Assembly (NCBI RefSeq): GCF_947502415.1
Contig: NZ_CANMZV010000001.1
Span: forward strand, 434,001 to 498,000
Length of the DNA stretch: 64,000 bases
Direction: 5' to 3'
DNA from: an uncultured Photobacterium sp.
Lineage (GTDB): Bacteria > Pseudomonadota > Gammaproteobacteria > Enterobacterales > Vibrionaceae
Below are positions 1-8,183 of the stretch, piece by piece. The translations under genes and the position numbers were made by a program. How positions within the stretch are numbered: position 1 is the first letter of the stretch; every line of letters starts with the position of its first letter. The notes beneath the pieces were generated by a model that was given only the letters and a program-made list of their open reading frames with translations, was not told the DNA's origin and ran no database searches.

Positions 1-2
1 TC

Positions 3-554
3 TTAGTCTCAAAAGGTAATGGCTTTTGGATTCCGTTCGATTGCCTTCATGCATTAACAGTTATTCCCGGAACAAAATTTGAGAAAGTTGAGTTCTCTGC
101 GCGTCTGACGATACCTGTGTGCCGCAATGCTGGCTTCTTCAAAGTTACGGCACTGGACTCAGCGTTACTAAACGAATTACGTACAGAATCACAAAAAGAA
201 GACTCTCCTGAGCAAGTTCAAGTTGTGACAAATCTGCTTCGTGTTGTAGCAGATCAGGCCACAAAACTAAAAGTAAAAACAAACTCACTTTGCCCTTCTC
301 TACCCAATAATTTTGACCAGTCGCTAAGTCTTCTAATAAAAGGTGACAAGGTAACGGATAAATCAGCTATTAGCGCCATTTCAAATGTTATTGGTGTATC
401 TACCAATGAGTTTGAAGCCTGCATCACAATGCGCGAGGCACTGAAGTTATCACGCTCAGGCAGAAAGCTGAATCAAATCGCAGATAAGCTCAAAATGCCG
501 GCTGATACTATCTCGGCACTTGCAAAGCCGATTCTGGGTGAAACACTGGCTTAA
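3..554 (+). CDS. 3' end of a protein of unknown function (cut by window edge)
   Basis: The reading frame is open from the first bases of the window to the TAA at 552-554, so the gene starts upstream and only about 183 C-terminal residues are visible. A GTG at 117 could act as a start, but the frame reads on upstream without a stop and without an obvious ribosome binding site there, so I treat the gene as truncated by the window. The visible part is soluble, rich in Leu, Ala and Lys. The last 40 residues (around RSGRKLNQIADKLKMPAD) look like a helix-turn-helix-type segment. I do not recognise the family. A strong terminator follows about 20 bases after the stop. Confidence 0.6.
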   Translation, partial: LVSKGNGFWIPFDCLHALTVIPGTKFEKVEFSARLTIPVCRNAGFFKVTALDSALLNELRTESQKEDSPEQVQVVTNLLRVVADQATKLKVKTNSLCPSLPNNFDQSLSLLIKGDKVTDKSAISAISNVIGVSTNEFEACITMREALKLSRSGRKLNQIADKLKMPADTISALAKPILGETLA

Positions 555-572
555 GGCTGCATTACTGAGATA

Positions 573-602
573 AAAAAAGCGACGTTGATAAGTCGCTTTT
601 TT
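573..602. terminator. bidirectional rho-independent terminator
   Basis: An 11-base stem (AAAAAAGCGAC pairing with GTCGCTTTTTT) encloses an 8-base loop. It has U-runs in both directions and sits between the convergent ends of the gene ending at 554 and the gene ending at 619. Confidence 0.85.
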
Positions 603-618
603 ATCGAATTCAACAGTT

Positions 619-1140
619 TTATTGAATAGGGATTTCTACCTGCAAAAACACATCATCATTATCATCGTTATGCCAACGGTAGTCTAATCTAACTCTGGGA
701 GAGCGACTGTCGTTACCCATCATCCCTAAACTCATTTGCAAGCCGTGGTTTTTAATCCACTCTTCTGCATCCTCGATTCTCAAGATATCAACATCCTCAT
801 ATTTTTCCGGCATCCATAACCCGACACCATAAAACGTTGAATTAGACTCCGAAGACAATACAGGAGAATCACTTAGACCGAGCCAGTCATCCCAGAAGTC
901 ATCATTAGTTTCGCGCTCCTGCTTCCAGGTTAAATGTGCAGTGTGTAATTGTTGTAATGCTTTATCATGCTGAGGGTCAACATAAGAACATAAAGTGACA
1001 ATCTTCTCTTCATATTCATCAGCTAAAGCAGCAAGTTCACGAATATCATACTGCTGACACGGTATAGCCGATACATCAGACACGTTAACAACTCCGGTGA
1101 GTACAATACTAAACAATATTTTCTTGTTTCTACTATTCAC
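619..1140 (-). CDS. hypothetical secreted protein
   Basis: The frame can begin at a GTG at 1170. A second in-frame GTG at 1140 has a good Shine-Dalgarno (GGAAGG, 7 bases upstream) and gives a classic signal peptide (MNSRNKK, then a hydrophobic core, then VSDVSA), so I prefer it; the product is 173 residues. The mature part is acidic and helical near its start, with Trp-rich stretches (DDFWDDWLGL, AEEWIKN). The C-terminal 50 residues read like alternating beta strands (RVRLDYRWHN, VFLQVEIPIQ). I do not recognise the family. It lies 58 bases behind the NMN adenylyltransferase gene and is probably co-transcribed with it; export means it is unlikely to act in NAD synthesis directly. Confidence 0.6.
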   Translation of the reverse strand: MNSRNKKILFSIVLTGVVNVSDVSAIPCQQYDIRELAALADEYEEKIVTLCSYVDPQHDKALQQLHTAHLTWKQERETNDDFWDDWLGLSDSPVLSSESNSTFYGVGLWMPEKYEDVDILRIEDAEEWIKNHGLQMSLGMMGNDSRSPRVRLDYRWHNDDNDDVFLQVEIPIQ

Positions 1141-1198
1141 AACCAAGCCTTCCACGCCAAAGACCAACACAGTACGAGCTCTATTCTACTACAATATG

Positions 1199-1732
1199 TC
1201 AGTCATGTTCACGAAAACTATAATGAGCCTTATCAGTAAGCATTCTAGCCACTTTTTTTGTTGTCAAATGTGAGATACTGCGACTCTTGACAATATTATC
1301 ACGTATTATTGTGCTTCTAATCTTAACAGTTTCCGGGCATGCCAAAATCTGCCACTTACTCAAGATTTCGTCAGATTTGTAAAACTTACTAAAGCTTAGA
1401 AAGTTGTCTGGACCAACAACAAATGTAAGTTCTGCTTCAGGCATCCGCGTCTGAAGCTCAGTCAGCACAGCAAATGTTGTGATCGATTCATCCCCTACAG
1501 CCATTTCCTTCTCTAGCCGTGAGAGCTCTAGATTAGGTAAAGCCAAATCATCGATGAATGCCTCTACCAATTCGCAACGAGCATCGTAATCAATCATCGC
1601 CTTACCCCAGGCATGAGCGTAACTAGGTAATAGTAAGACTCGATCAAAGTGCCATAAGCGCTCCAGTACCGATTTGTGACCTAAACTAGGTGGATTAAAC
1701 GCGCTACCAAACACCGCAATTGATGTTGTCAT
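1199..1732 (-). CDS. nicotinate/nicotinamide mononucleotide adenylyltransferase family protein
   Basis: This 177-residue protein has the nucleotidyltransferase signature of the NadD/NMNAT family. GSAFNPPSLGHK (residues 9-20) corresponds to the GxFdPxHxGH ATP-binding loop, VVGPDN lies at 105-110, and RSTIIR (139-144) matches the SSTxxR motif. Family members transfer AMP from ATP to NMN or NaMN to make NAD or its deamido form in the cytoplasm. The gene is divergent from nadE, which supports a role in NAD metabolism. It is shorter than the usual NadD (about 210 residues) and its loop has Asn for Asp, so it is likely a second NMNAT-type paralogue rather than the housekeeping nadD. Substrate preference cannot be read from the sequence. 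Confidence 0.85.
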   Translation of the reverse strand: MTTSIAVFGSAFNPPSLGHKSVLERLWHFDRVLLLPSYAHAWGKAMIDYDARCELVEAFIDDLALPNLELSRLEKEMAVGDESITTFAVLTELQTRMPEAELTFVVGPDNFLSFSKFYKSDEILSKWQILACPETVKIRSTIIRDNIVKSRSISHLTTKKVARMLTDKAHYSFREHD

Positions 1733-1915
1733 GACTAGAATGCCCCTTTTTTATACCGATTTCGCACAAATTCAATTTTATTGTGAGTTCAGGATTGATC
1801 CTTACTTAGAGTTATCGCATGATTTTATTAAAGGTTTAATGCAAATTTGCCATTTTTTGCATTCGAACAAGCTAAATGACTAGATAGTGGGCAATGCCCT
1901 GAGGATTCATTGACT

Positions 1916-2755
1916 ATGGAACAGCTAATTCGCGCTGAAATGCGCGTATTGCCAGAAATTGATACTGACTTTGAAATTCAGCGACGTATCAGTTTTATTC
2001 AGCGCAAACTTAAACAAGCAGGTTGTAAATCTCTTGTTCTAGGGATTAGCGGTGGTGTTGACTCCACTCTTTGTGGACGCCTTGCTCAGTTGGCTATCAA
2101 CCGGCTAAATGACGAAACTAATACTCAAGACTATCAGTTCATTGCCGTACGTTTACCGTATGGTAATCAGCACGATGAAGATGAGGCTCAGCTCGCTCTT
2201 TCTTTCATTCAACCAAGCCATGCGGTGAGCGTCAACATAAAAGACGGTGTTGATGGTACACATGCAAACACACTAAAAGCACTGGAAGATACCGACCTTA
2301 TTCCGGAATGCCATGCAAAGCTGGATTTCGTCAAAGGTAATGTAAAAGCGCGTACCCGGATGATTGCACAGTACGAAATCGCAGGATTAGTGGGTGGTTT
2401 AGTCTTGGGTACAGATCACTCAGCAGAAAACATTACTGGTTTTTATACCAAGTTCGGTGATGGCGCGTGTGACCTAGCACCATTATTTGGCCTGAATAAA
2501 CGTCAGGTTCGCGAGATTGCTGCAGCGCTTGGTGCACCAGAAGTCCTAGTGAGAAAGGTTCCTACTGCGGATTTGGAAGAGTTGGCTCCACAAAAACCAG
2601 ATGAACACGCGCTAATGGTTACCTACGATCAGATTGACGACTTCCTGGAAGGAAAGCCTGTTGAAACCGAAGTAGCAGAGCGTTTGGTTGAAATTTACCA
2701 AGCAACGCAACATAAGCGTCAGCCAATTCCAACTATCTACGATGAAGAAAAATAA
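1916..2755 (+). CDS. nadE: NH3-dependent NAD(+) synthetase
   Basis: NadE makes NAD from deamido-NAD, ATP and ammonia, the last step of NAD synthesis. The 279-residue product carries the PP-loop SGGVDST at residues 45-51, followed by the family's conserved blocks ([14 protein letters not shown], the NVKARTRM segment, [26 protein letters not shown]). Its length fits the ammonia-dependent class, and there is no glutaminase domain. A TTG at 1910 could also start, but the ATG at 1916 matches the usual N-terminus and has GAGG 11 bases upstream. It is divergent from the NMN adenylyltransferase gene across 183 bases, so the two NAD genes may share a control region. Confidence 0.96.
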   Translation: MEQLIRAEMRVLPEIDTDFEIQRRISFIQRKLKQAGCKSLVLGISGGVDSTLCGRLAQLAINRLNDETNTQDYQFIAVRLPYGNQHDEDEAQLALSFIQPSHAVSVNIKDGVDGTHANTLKALEDTDLIPECHAKLDFVKGNVKARTRMIAQYEIAGLVGGLVLGTDHSAENITGFYTKFGDGACDLAPLFGLNKRQVREIAAALGAPEVLVRKVPTADLEELAPQKPDEHALMVTYDQIDDFLEGKPVETEVAERLVEIYQATQHKRQPIPTIYDEEK

Positions 2756-2775
2756 CAGCTGAAGTTACCAGATTA

Positions 2776-2800
2776 AAGAGGGGCTAAACAGCCCCTTTCG
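2776..2800. terminator. hairpin between convergent nadE and HD-domain gene
   Basis: AGGGGCT pairs with AGCCCCT around an AAAC-type loop, flanked by A-rich and short T-rich sequence. It lies between nadE (ends 2755) and the leftward gene ending at 2816. The U-run is short on both sides, so termination strength is uncertain. Confidence 0.6.
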
Positions 2801-2815
2801 CTATGTTAAGCCTAA

Positions 2816-3331
2816 TCACGATGCTTCTGACAGTTTCAATAAGTTATCCAACTCCCACCAAATCGCTTCACAGAGCCCTTTACGGTATACTGCTTGCCGA
2901 AAAGCCGGATGCTCTTGTTGATACATGGAAAAATACTTTTCAGGACTATGCAGACTCGCTCTGACATTCGCAAGACGGTCGCAAGCCTTGACTATCAATG
3001 CGATCCTTCCAGCCTCCTCACTAATATCAAGCGACGAAAGTCGTAAGTTAACGTGAGTTTTTCTCTCCAGGCGATCTTTCAATTTACCATCTGTCATATA
3101 GCCGACAGCGTCAGCAATCATATATCCGAAATCAGCAGCAATCTCTTCAACCGTGGTTTCAGTGTCCTCTAACACATCGTGCAGTTGGGCAGCAATCATG
3201 GCATCAGTGCCGAAAGGACTTGCTAACCGGGATACAGCCTCAAGATGCACATAATACGGAACATCACCATACAACTGGCCTTTATGTTTTACTCTCGCTA
3301 ATGTACGCGCCTTCAGGTACCGGTTATTCAT
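2816..3331 (-). CDS. HD-domain phosphohydrolase, SpoT/Mesh1-like
   Basis: The 171-residue product is a single HD domain of the type found in the hydrolase half of RelA/SpoT and in stand-alone small alarmone hydrolases. Visible metal and catalytic residues are H29 (YYVHL), H51-D52 and E55-D56 in HDVLEDTE, and D118 in KACDRLANV. The likely reaction is removal of pyrophosphate from (p)ppGpp or a related nucleotide in the cytoplasm, using Mn2+. This is inferred from the family; no synthetase or regulatory domain is present. It is transcribed alone, convergent with nadE. Confidence 0.8.
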   Translation of the reverse strand: MNNRYLKARTLARVKHKGQLYGDVPYYVHLEAVSRLASPFGTDAMIAAQLHDVLEDTETTVEEIAADFGYMIADAVGYMTDGKLKDRLERKTHVNLRLSSLDISEEAGRIALIVKACDRLANVRASLHSPEKYFSMYQQEHPAFRQAVYRKGLCEAIWWELDNLLKLSEAS

Positions 3332-3446
3332 CCTGCCCCCTGTAAAATTACCCTTACAAAAACTGAAGTAATATTATTCTATTTCAGCATGCAACTGTTT
3401 GCTAAGGTCAGTTAAAACAGATGAGATTAACCGCACATTTTGATGA

Positions 3447-3470
3447 AAAAACAGGCACCAAAAGGTGCCT
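3447..3470 (-). terminator. rho-independent terminator of yoaH
   Basis: AGGCACC pairs with GGTGCCT around a 4-base loop. Read leftward it is followed by a GTTTTTTC run, about 35 bases after the yoaH stop codon. Confidence 0.8.
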
Positions 3471-3505
3471 ATTTTAAAATCATTCGCTAACTAATAACTT
3501 GCTAG

Positions 3506-3679
3506 TTACTGCTCGTCTTCACTCTGTGCCGCATTTTTTTTTGCTTCAGCTTCACGAATTTCATTAGCAACAATCATAATGGCTTCACCACTGCTAATGC
3601 CTTTCGCCATCAGTTCATGGATTTTTTCAGCCGCTTTCTGCTGCTGCTCGTGAGTTAGTGTAGGCACGTTGTTGAACAT
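3506..3679 (-). CDS. yoaH: UPF0181 family small protein YoaH
   Basis: This 57-residue gene is easily missed. The product begins [20 protein letters not shown] and continues [20 protein letters not shown], closely matching E. coli YoaH, in which the THEQQQKA and LMAxGxSSGxAIxxVAxE blocks are the family signature. The C-terminal tail is charged and ends in SEDEQ. The protein should be cytoplasmic and largely helical; its function is unknown in the family as I know it. It stands alone with its own terminator downstream. Confidence 0.9.
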   Translation of the reverse strand: MFNNVPTLTHEQQQKAAEKIHELMAKGISSGEAIMIVANEIREAEAKKNAAQSEDEQ

Positions 3680-3745
3680 AACTATAAATTCTACTCGACT
3701 AAAGGGGTTGCCATTCTATGGATAATTAGCTTTATTGTCACCTCT

Positions 3746-4951
3746 TTATCCCGGACGACCATCAACTCTTGGCTGAGTTAATACTGGATAGTAAACCATG
3801 GAGAATATCAAAAACGCCATTGACCACAGAACAGCAGAAATGATATACGCATTTAGTATCAAAGCTGGGAACAGAACAACCAGCACAGTACGCACAAGAG
3901 CCGCAACAAGAAGAAGAGCAAATGCCACAACCATTGCCTTACCCACTTGTAAGCTACGCCCGGTATGTCCCAATGATACCCTGGCAATCATAGCCAGAAT
4001 CATACAACCTATACCACCAACGGTAATGAAGTGAAGCGCTACACTGTAACTTGCATCACCAGTTAGATAGTTTAAGCCAAGCGCGAATATTCCAACAATC
4101 ATGAACAGGTACGCTGCATGTAATGACCATAACAAAGGCGTTTTTAACGTCGATAATGTACGCCAACGTGCAAACCGAATCAGATGAGCAATACCTGTTA
4201 AAAACAGTAACGTAGCTAAGACCTCATTGTTGATTGCATCAGGTAATGGCAGCAATACGGCAAGCAATAGCAACCAGCTAGGAATCAGCGAGCCTAACTC
4301 AATCCCTTTAACACGGGTTATTTGCTCTGTATTGGTTCCGCGCCAGGTGAAGAAAGGGATCACTCTACCACCAACAACAAGGACGATTACGGAAATTACC
4401 ATAACAGTCATGAACGAAACTGAACGAATCTCACCGCCGCCAAATCCTAGGGCAGCCAAATGATAACGTACATTCAAGTAAGTCAGCAGCAAAATTAAAG
4501 GCGCAAAAAAGAAGTTGTTCCACTGCTTACGAATAACAATTGGCTTTGCCAAGAAATAGGCTGCTAATGGCATCCATACTAAATCGGCAATCATTAGCAA
4601 TACACTAGGTGTTCCGACTAAAAGCCCTACTCGTGCAACAAGCCAAAATAGAAAAATGGTTGCTAATTTCCAGCCCCTGACACCTGGATTACCTGTCCAG
4701 TTTTGAACTGCAGTCAGCAAAAAGCCGACAATTATTGCACCGGTAAAGCCAATCAACATTTCATGACTATGCCACCACAACGGATTACCGTACATCAAAG
4801 CACTGACATTAAATTTTCCGGACCAAAACGCGGCCCAAATCAGCATAGACACAACAGAAAAAGCACTTGCGGCCAAAAAAAACGGACGGAATGCCAAACG
4901 AAAAACAGGTAGGATCCGCTGTTCTTTTTCGCTATCGAGTATCTGCATCAT
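3746..4951 (-). CDS. nnrS: NnrS family membrane protein (nitric oxide/nitrosative stress)
   Basis: NnrS proteins are about 400-residue haem- and copper-containing membrane proteins linked to nitric oxide tolerance. The product has about 12 hydrophobic segments and the family's N-terminal block (PVFRLAFRPFFLAASAFS) followed by WWHSHEMLIGFTGAIIVGFLLTAVQNWTG, with His residues suited to metal binding. The frame is open to a TTG at 5014, but I start at ATG 4951 (MMQILDSEKEQ), which matches known NnrS N-termini and lies just downstream of a promoter and NsrR-like operator that sit inside the longer frame. The Shine-Dalgarno is weak. The gene is separate from the vxr operon to its right. Confidence 0.88.
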   Translation of the reverse strand: MMQILDSEKEQRILPVFRLAFRPFFLAASAFSVVSMLIWAAFWSGKFNVSALMYGNPLWWHSHEMLIGFTGAIIVGFLLTAVQNWTGNPGVRGWKLATIFLFWLVARVGLLVGTPSVLLMIADLVWMPLAAYFLAKPIVIRKQWNNFFFAPLILLLTYLNVRYHLAALGFGGGEIRSVSFMTVMVISVIVLVVGGRVIPFFTWRGTNTEQITRVKGIELGSLIPSWLLLLAVLLPLPDAINNEVLATLLFLTGIAHLIRFARWRTLSTLKTPLLWSLHAAYLFMIVGIFALGLNYLTGDASYSVALHFITVGGIGCMILAMIARVSLGHTGRSLQVGKAMVVAFALLLVAALVRTVLVVLFPALILNAYIISAVLWSMAFLIFSMVYYPVLTQPRVDGRPG

Positions 4952-4975
4952 AGATAAATATAAACCTGCACTTAA

Positions 4976-4998
4976 AAGTTGCATCAATAATACATCTT
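4976..4998 (-). promoter_or_regulatory. candidate NsrR operator upstream of nnrS
   Basis: Read on the minus strand this is a 23-base interrupted palindrome. The left half is AAGATGTATTA and the right half, on the opposite strand, is AAGTTGCATCA, with 8 of 11 positions symmetrical. It closely follows the known NsrR pattern of AAGATGYAT half-sites. It overlaps the -10 element of the predicted nnrS promoter, where a repressor would block transcription. NsrR control of nnrS is established in other gammaproteobacteria; here it is an inference from the site. Confidence 0.65.
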
Positions 4999-5014
4999 TT
5001 GACGTGCAATTCAA
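4987..5014 (-). promoter_or_regulatory. sigma-70 type promoter of nnrS
   Basis: On the minus strand TTGAAT (5009-5014) and TATTAT (4987-4992) are separated by 16 bases. Transcription would begin near 4979, giving a short leader before the ATG at 4951. This rules out the TTG at 5014 as the start. Confidence 0.55.
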
Positions 5015-5073
5015 ATATCTCTTTTAATGTAAAAAGTGTTCAGTTGAATCAAATTATATTTTTTGATGTAAAA

Positions 5074-5937
5074 TCAGAACCCTGGGTAATCAACTGGTCG
5101 AGTAATAGTTTGAATATCAAGAACAGAAACCTCTCCTTGCCACCGACTTTCAATCAACCCGACACTTAGCCAATATCGACCGTCTGGCACATCGATCTTT
5201 GGCAAGGTTGTCGGTAGTTTGCCATCAACATCTTCAGTCCAAAGTGGCGTCCAAGACGTATCATTCAGATCATACATACTCATTGAAAGCACTGGCGATG
5301 GACAAGCAGGGTTCGGTAATCCCCCCCGCTCTATCCGCCAATTTTTACTGTCTTTCCAGGCAATTCGCTGACGGATAGGTGGCTCAGTAAGCAATACCCA
5401 ATGATTGAAGTTCTGTTCTTCATTAGCACTAATAACTAGCTGATAAAGCCCTGCTGTAATTGGCTTTTCAAGACGGCGGGTTTCTACAGAAAAATAACCA
5501 CCTGCACCGATAATCGGTGAATTTGCAATTACCACTTCATCTGGCCACTTAACCAATTTGATTTCAGAAATGTTTTTGTTGCTAACCCCGTTGATCGACA
5601 GCGTGAGCATAATTTGATTTAAGTTCTGAATCACTTCACGCTGGATAACTAAGTTAGGTAACCATTCAGGCAAAGCATTTTGCGATAAACTTCGGCCACA
5701 ATCTTCTGTAATGCCCAGTTTAAGCAAATCGTTCAAGTTATCTCTTTGCTCTATATTGGGTTCTTGCTGCCAGGCTTGAACCATACCTTCAAAGCTGTCT
5801 GATGTGTTGCCTTCGAGCAGCCTTTGGTGCGCAACGGTATACAGATCCTGACCCGTAAACCACTTTGCAGCCGCACTCGGTATTGCAAACACCGAGTGAA
5901 GCACAAATAAAGCACATGTAAGGGAAACTTTTCTCAT
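5074..5937 (-). CDS. vxrC: DUF2861 family periplasmic protein, VxrC-like
   Basis: The 287-residue product starts with a signal peptide (MRKVSLTCALFVLHSVFAIPSAAA) and is otherwise soluble, so it should be periplasmic. It matches the DUF2861 type encoded directly after the VxrAB/WigKR two-component genes in vibrios. Its start overlaps the response-regulator stop by one base, so the two are translationally coupled. The role of VxrC is not well defined; association with the VxrA sensor or with envelope homeostasis is an inference from coupling. In V. cholerae two further genes (vxrD, vxrE) follow; here nnrS follows instead. Confidence 0.75.
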   Translation of the reverse strand: MRKVSLTCALFVLHSVFAIPSAAAKWFTGQDLYTVAHQRLLEGNTSDSFEGMVQAWQQEPNIEQRDNLNDLLKLGITEDCGRSLSQNALPEWLPNLVIQREVIQNLNQIMLTLSINGVSNKNISEIKLVKWPDEVVIANSPIIGAGGYFSVETRRLEKPITAGLYQLVISANEEQNFNHWVLLTEPPIRQRIAWKDSKNWRIERGGLPNPACPSPVLSMSMYDLNDTSWTPLWTEDVDGKLPTTLPKIDVPDGRYWLSVGLIESRWQGEVSVLDIQTITRPVDYPGF

Positions 5938-6602
5938 TACGATGATGATTTCATTCGATAACCAACACCGCGCAGCGTTTCAATATCAATACCCGGCAAT
6001 TTCTGCCGTAATTGCAAAATGTGCGTATCTACGGTTCGAGTAGTTGGGTAATGGTTATAGCCCCATACCTGATCAAGCAACTCGTCACGGGTGAAAACCC
6101 GGCCGGCATTCTTGGCAAGGAAGACAAGCAGTTCAAACTCAGTACGAGTCAAGGTTATCAATTCCTCCCCCTGCTTCACTTCACGACTATCAAGATCGAT
6201 AACAATGTTCCCGCTGATTATCGTATTTGCTGATTTCACCTCGGTGCTACTATTACGCAAATGAACACGGATCCGAGCTAGTAGCTCTTCTTCGGCAAAA
6301 GGTTTGGTCAGGTAATCTTTTGCACCTGAATCTAAACCAACAACCTTGTCTGTAACAGACACCATGGCCGTTAACAAAATGACAGGCACTTCTTTTATCG
6401 TAAGCCAACCATTCAAATAATCTAACGAGTCACCTTCCGGTAACTGACGGTCTAAGACAACCAAATCGGCATTCGCCCATAAGTCTGCAACTTTTGTAGC
6501 GCAATCAGCATACAGGCATTCATAGCCTGCTTCTCTCAAGCTCTCGAGTAAACCATCAGCAAGGTTGCGGTCATCTTCAACCAGAAGCAGAGTTTGATTC
6601 AC
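5937..6602 (-). CDS. vxrB: response regulator VxrB/WigR, OmpR family
   Basis: This 221-residue regulator has a receiver domain (residues 1-115) with acidic pocket D10-D11, phosphoacceptor D51 (VVLDRQLP) and K100 (LTKPF), followed by an OmpR-type winged-helix domain (EFELLVFLAKNAGRVFTRDELLDQVWG, then TRTVDTHILQLRQKLPG and LRGVGYRM). Its gene overlaps the end of the sensor kinase gene by 26 bases. In V. cholerae, VxrB/WigR controls type VI secretion, biofilm genes and cell-wall damage responses; the same role is inferred here from its partner kinase type and gene order. Confidence 0.85.
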   Translation of the reverse strand: MNQTLLLVEDDRNLADGLLESLREAGYECLYADCATKVADLWANADLVVLDRQLPEGDSLDYLNGWLTIKEVPVILLTAMVSVTDKVVGLDSGAKDYLTKPFAEEELLARIRVHLRNSSTEVKSANTIISGNIVIDLDSREVKQGEELITLTRTEFELLVFLAKNAGRVFTRDELLDQVWGYNHYPTTRTVDTHILQLRQKLPGIDIETLRGVGYRMKSSS

Positions 6603-8016
6603 ACGGTATCTCCAAAATAAATGTGGTCGGAGGGCCGATAAGTTTCATTCTTCCCCCCATTCGACGAATCATCGATTCAACGATTGTAAGACCAAGCCCC
6701 AGACCTTTTTCACTCACGAAGGGCCTTCTTAATCTAGCCCAGTCTTTCGAACCGAGCTGTCCTTTGTCTTCAACTCTTACAATTAGCTTTCCGTCGCTGA
6801 ATGATGACGTTAATGTAATAGGCGCTGAGCCGTATTTCTGGGCATTAGATAATAAATTATCTATACAAGTACCCAGCCAATATATATTTACCTTTGCTGA
6901 ACGATCCTCACCGAGCTTAAGCGAAACATCATAAGGCTCACTTAAATATTCTACCCACTCATTAAAAGAGTCAACCTGTTGGACACTCAGCTCTTGCTGA
7001 TTCGCCTGCAAGTAATCTTTACTTGCCTCTGCAAGCTGGCGTAAACGGCGAGAATCTTCTGTTAAACGCCTGAATTCATCATATAGACTTTCTGGCAAAG
7101 CATCAAAATGACGCCTGAAGCCTTCAACGGTCATCGCTAGGCTTGCAATCGGCGTACGCAGTTCATGAGTAAGGATCTGTAAAACCAACATCCGCTCCTG
7201 CATTGCCCGACGACGAATGCGCAGGCGGTACACTCCCCACCCAACCAGCAATGCCACATTAGCTACCAATAACCCGACCAAAAGGTAAAACATCAGGTGG
7301 GATTGATCTTCTTTTTCCCAACAGATGTTACCACTTTTAACCAAACAGAAATCAGTCTGGTTAAGGCGGGTGAAATTGACATCAAATTTATTTAAGGTAA
7401 AAGCCCAGGTCGGCTGATCATAAACACGGTATTCATTCCCATTTCTAATCCATAGCTCGCCGTTTGAGATAAATGCTTCAGCCCCTGCAATATAAACCTG
7501 AATTTCTTCATTGCTCATACGCTGCAAGCGTCCAAGAATCGTATTCGTCGGAGCAAGCTCCCTCTCTTGAATGTGCAAATACCTATCCAAAACTTCAACA
7601 GATTCAGAGTGTTTTTCAAGATAACGAACAGCATAACTTCCGCCGCCTGGATGGATATATCCGGAGCGAACAAACCATCCCTTTGGTAACACCGTGTTAT
7701 TACAGATAGCCCGGGTAAAAACCACAGGTTGAGTAACCAATGGACTTACAGGCCAAGGGCCTTTACATGTCGTAGCGTTTTTATAAAGATGTTTTAGTGA
7801 CTTAAGCGGATATACAGCAGACTGTGGAAGCAAGCTTGATGGCAGTAGTAACGGATTGGGGAAACGGCTTTGCAGCTTCCTGAAATCGTATGTCGCCAAA
7901 GACTCGTTGTTGAGCAATTCAGAACGTACTGCATTCAAACGTTCAGGCAAATTATCAGCCTCGGCGTGACAAACACCAGAAAACAACAACGAAATTAATA
8001 AGACATACTTTTTCAT
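6577..8016 (-). CDS. vxrA: sensor histidine kinase VxrA/WigK (DUF3404 sensor domain)
   Basis: The 479-residue kinase has a signal sequence (MKKYVLLISLLFSGVCHA), a large periplasmic sensor region with paired cysteines typical of the DUF3404 group, a membrane segment near residues 242-262, and a cytoplasmic kinase core. The phosphorylated His is in HELRTPIAS (H284). The ATPase domain shows IDNLLSNAQKYG, VEDKG and GLGLTIVES. The ATG at 8016 gives a normal signal peptide and is preferred to the TTG at 8022; neither has a strong ribosome site. It leads the operon vxrA-vxrB-vxrC. In V. cholerae this kinase responds to cell-wall damage. Confidence 0.85.
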   Translation of the reverse strand: MKKYVLLISLLFSGVCHAEADNLPERLNAVRSELLNNESLATYDFRKLQSRFPNPLLLPSSLLPQSAVYPLKSLKHLYKNATTCKGPWPVSPLVTQPVVFTRAICNNTVLPKGWFVRSGYIHPGGGSYAVRYLEKHSESVEVLDRYLHIQERELAPTNTILGRLQRMSNEEIQVYIAGAEAFISNGELWIRNGNEYRVYDQPTWAFTLNKFDVNFTRLNQTDFCLVKSGNICWEKEDQSHLMFYLLVGLLVANVALLVGWGVYRLRIRRRAMQERMLVLQILTHELRTPIASLAMTVEGFRRHFDALPESLYDEFRRLTEDSRRLRQLAEASKDYLQANQQELSVQQVDSFNEWVEYLSEPYDVSLKLGEDRSAKVNIYWLGTCIDNLLSNAQKYGSAPITLTSSFSDGKLIVRVEDKGQLGSKDWARLRRPFVSEKGLGLGLTIVESMIRRMGGRMKLIGPPTTFILEIPCESNSASG

Positions 8017-8043
8017 GGGCAAAGTGTATCACTCTATGCGCCG

Positions 8044-8077
8044 TTAATGTCAGAAAATTATCATTACTTTAATGACA
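8044..8077 (-). promoter_or_regulatory. repeat upstream of vxrA, possible regulator site
   Basis: TTAATGTCA (8044-8052) and TTAATGACA (8069-8077) form a direct repeat 25 bases apart that also contains the inverted pair AATGTCA/TGACATT. It sits 28-61 bases before the vxrA start. It may be a binding site for VxrB or another regulator, but there is no direct support. Confidence 0.25.
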
Positions 8078-8130
8078 TTTAGCAGCAAACTACCAAGCTA
8101 GTGCCCTATCATTTTTCAATGGCTTTTCAC

Positions 8131-8163
8131 CAAAAACAAAAAGGGAGCCATCAGGCTCCCTTT
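8131..8163 (-). terminator. rho-independent terminator of pntAB
   Basis: AAAGGGAGCC pairs with GGCTCCCTTT around ATCA. Read leftward it is followed by TTTTTGTTTTT, 20 bases after the pntB stop. Confidence 0.9.
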
Positions 8164-8183
8164 GCTATCACATCAAATAACTA

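Noticed and set aside
5009..5068. Possible FNR/DNR box upstream of nnrS
   Set aside because: TTGA and TCAA half-sites are present but with the wrong spacing; the NsrR-type palindrome fits better.
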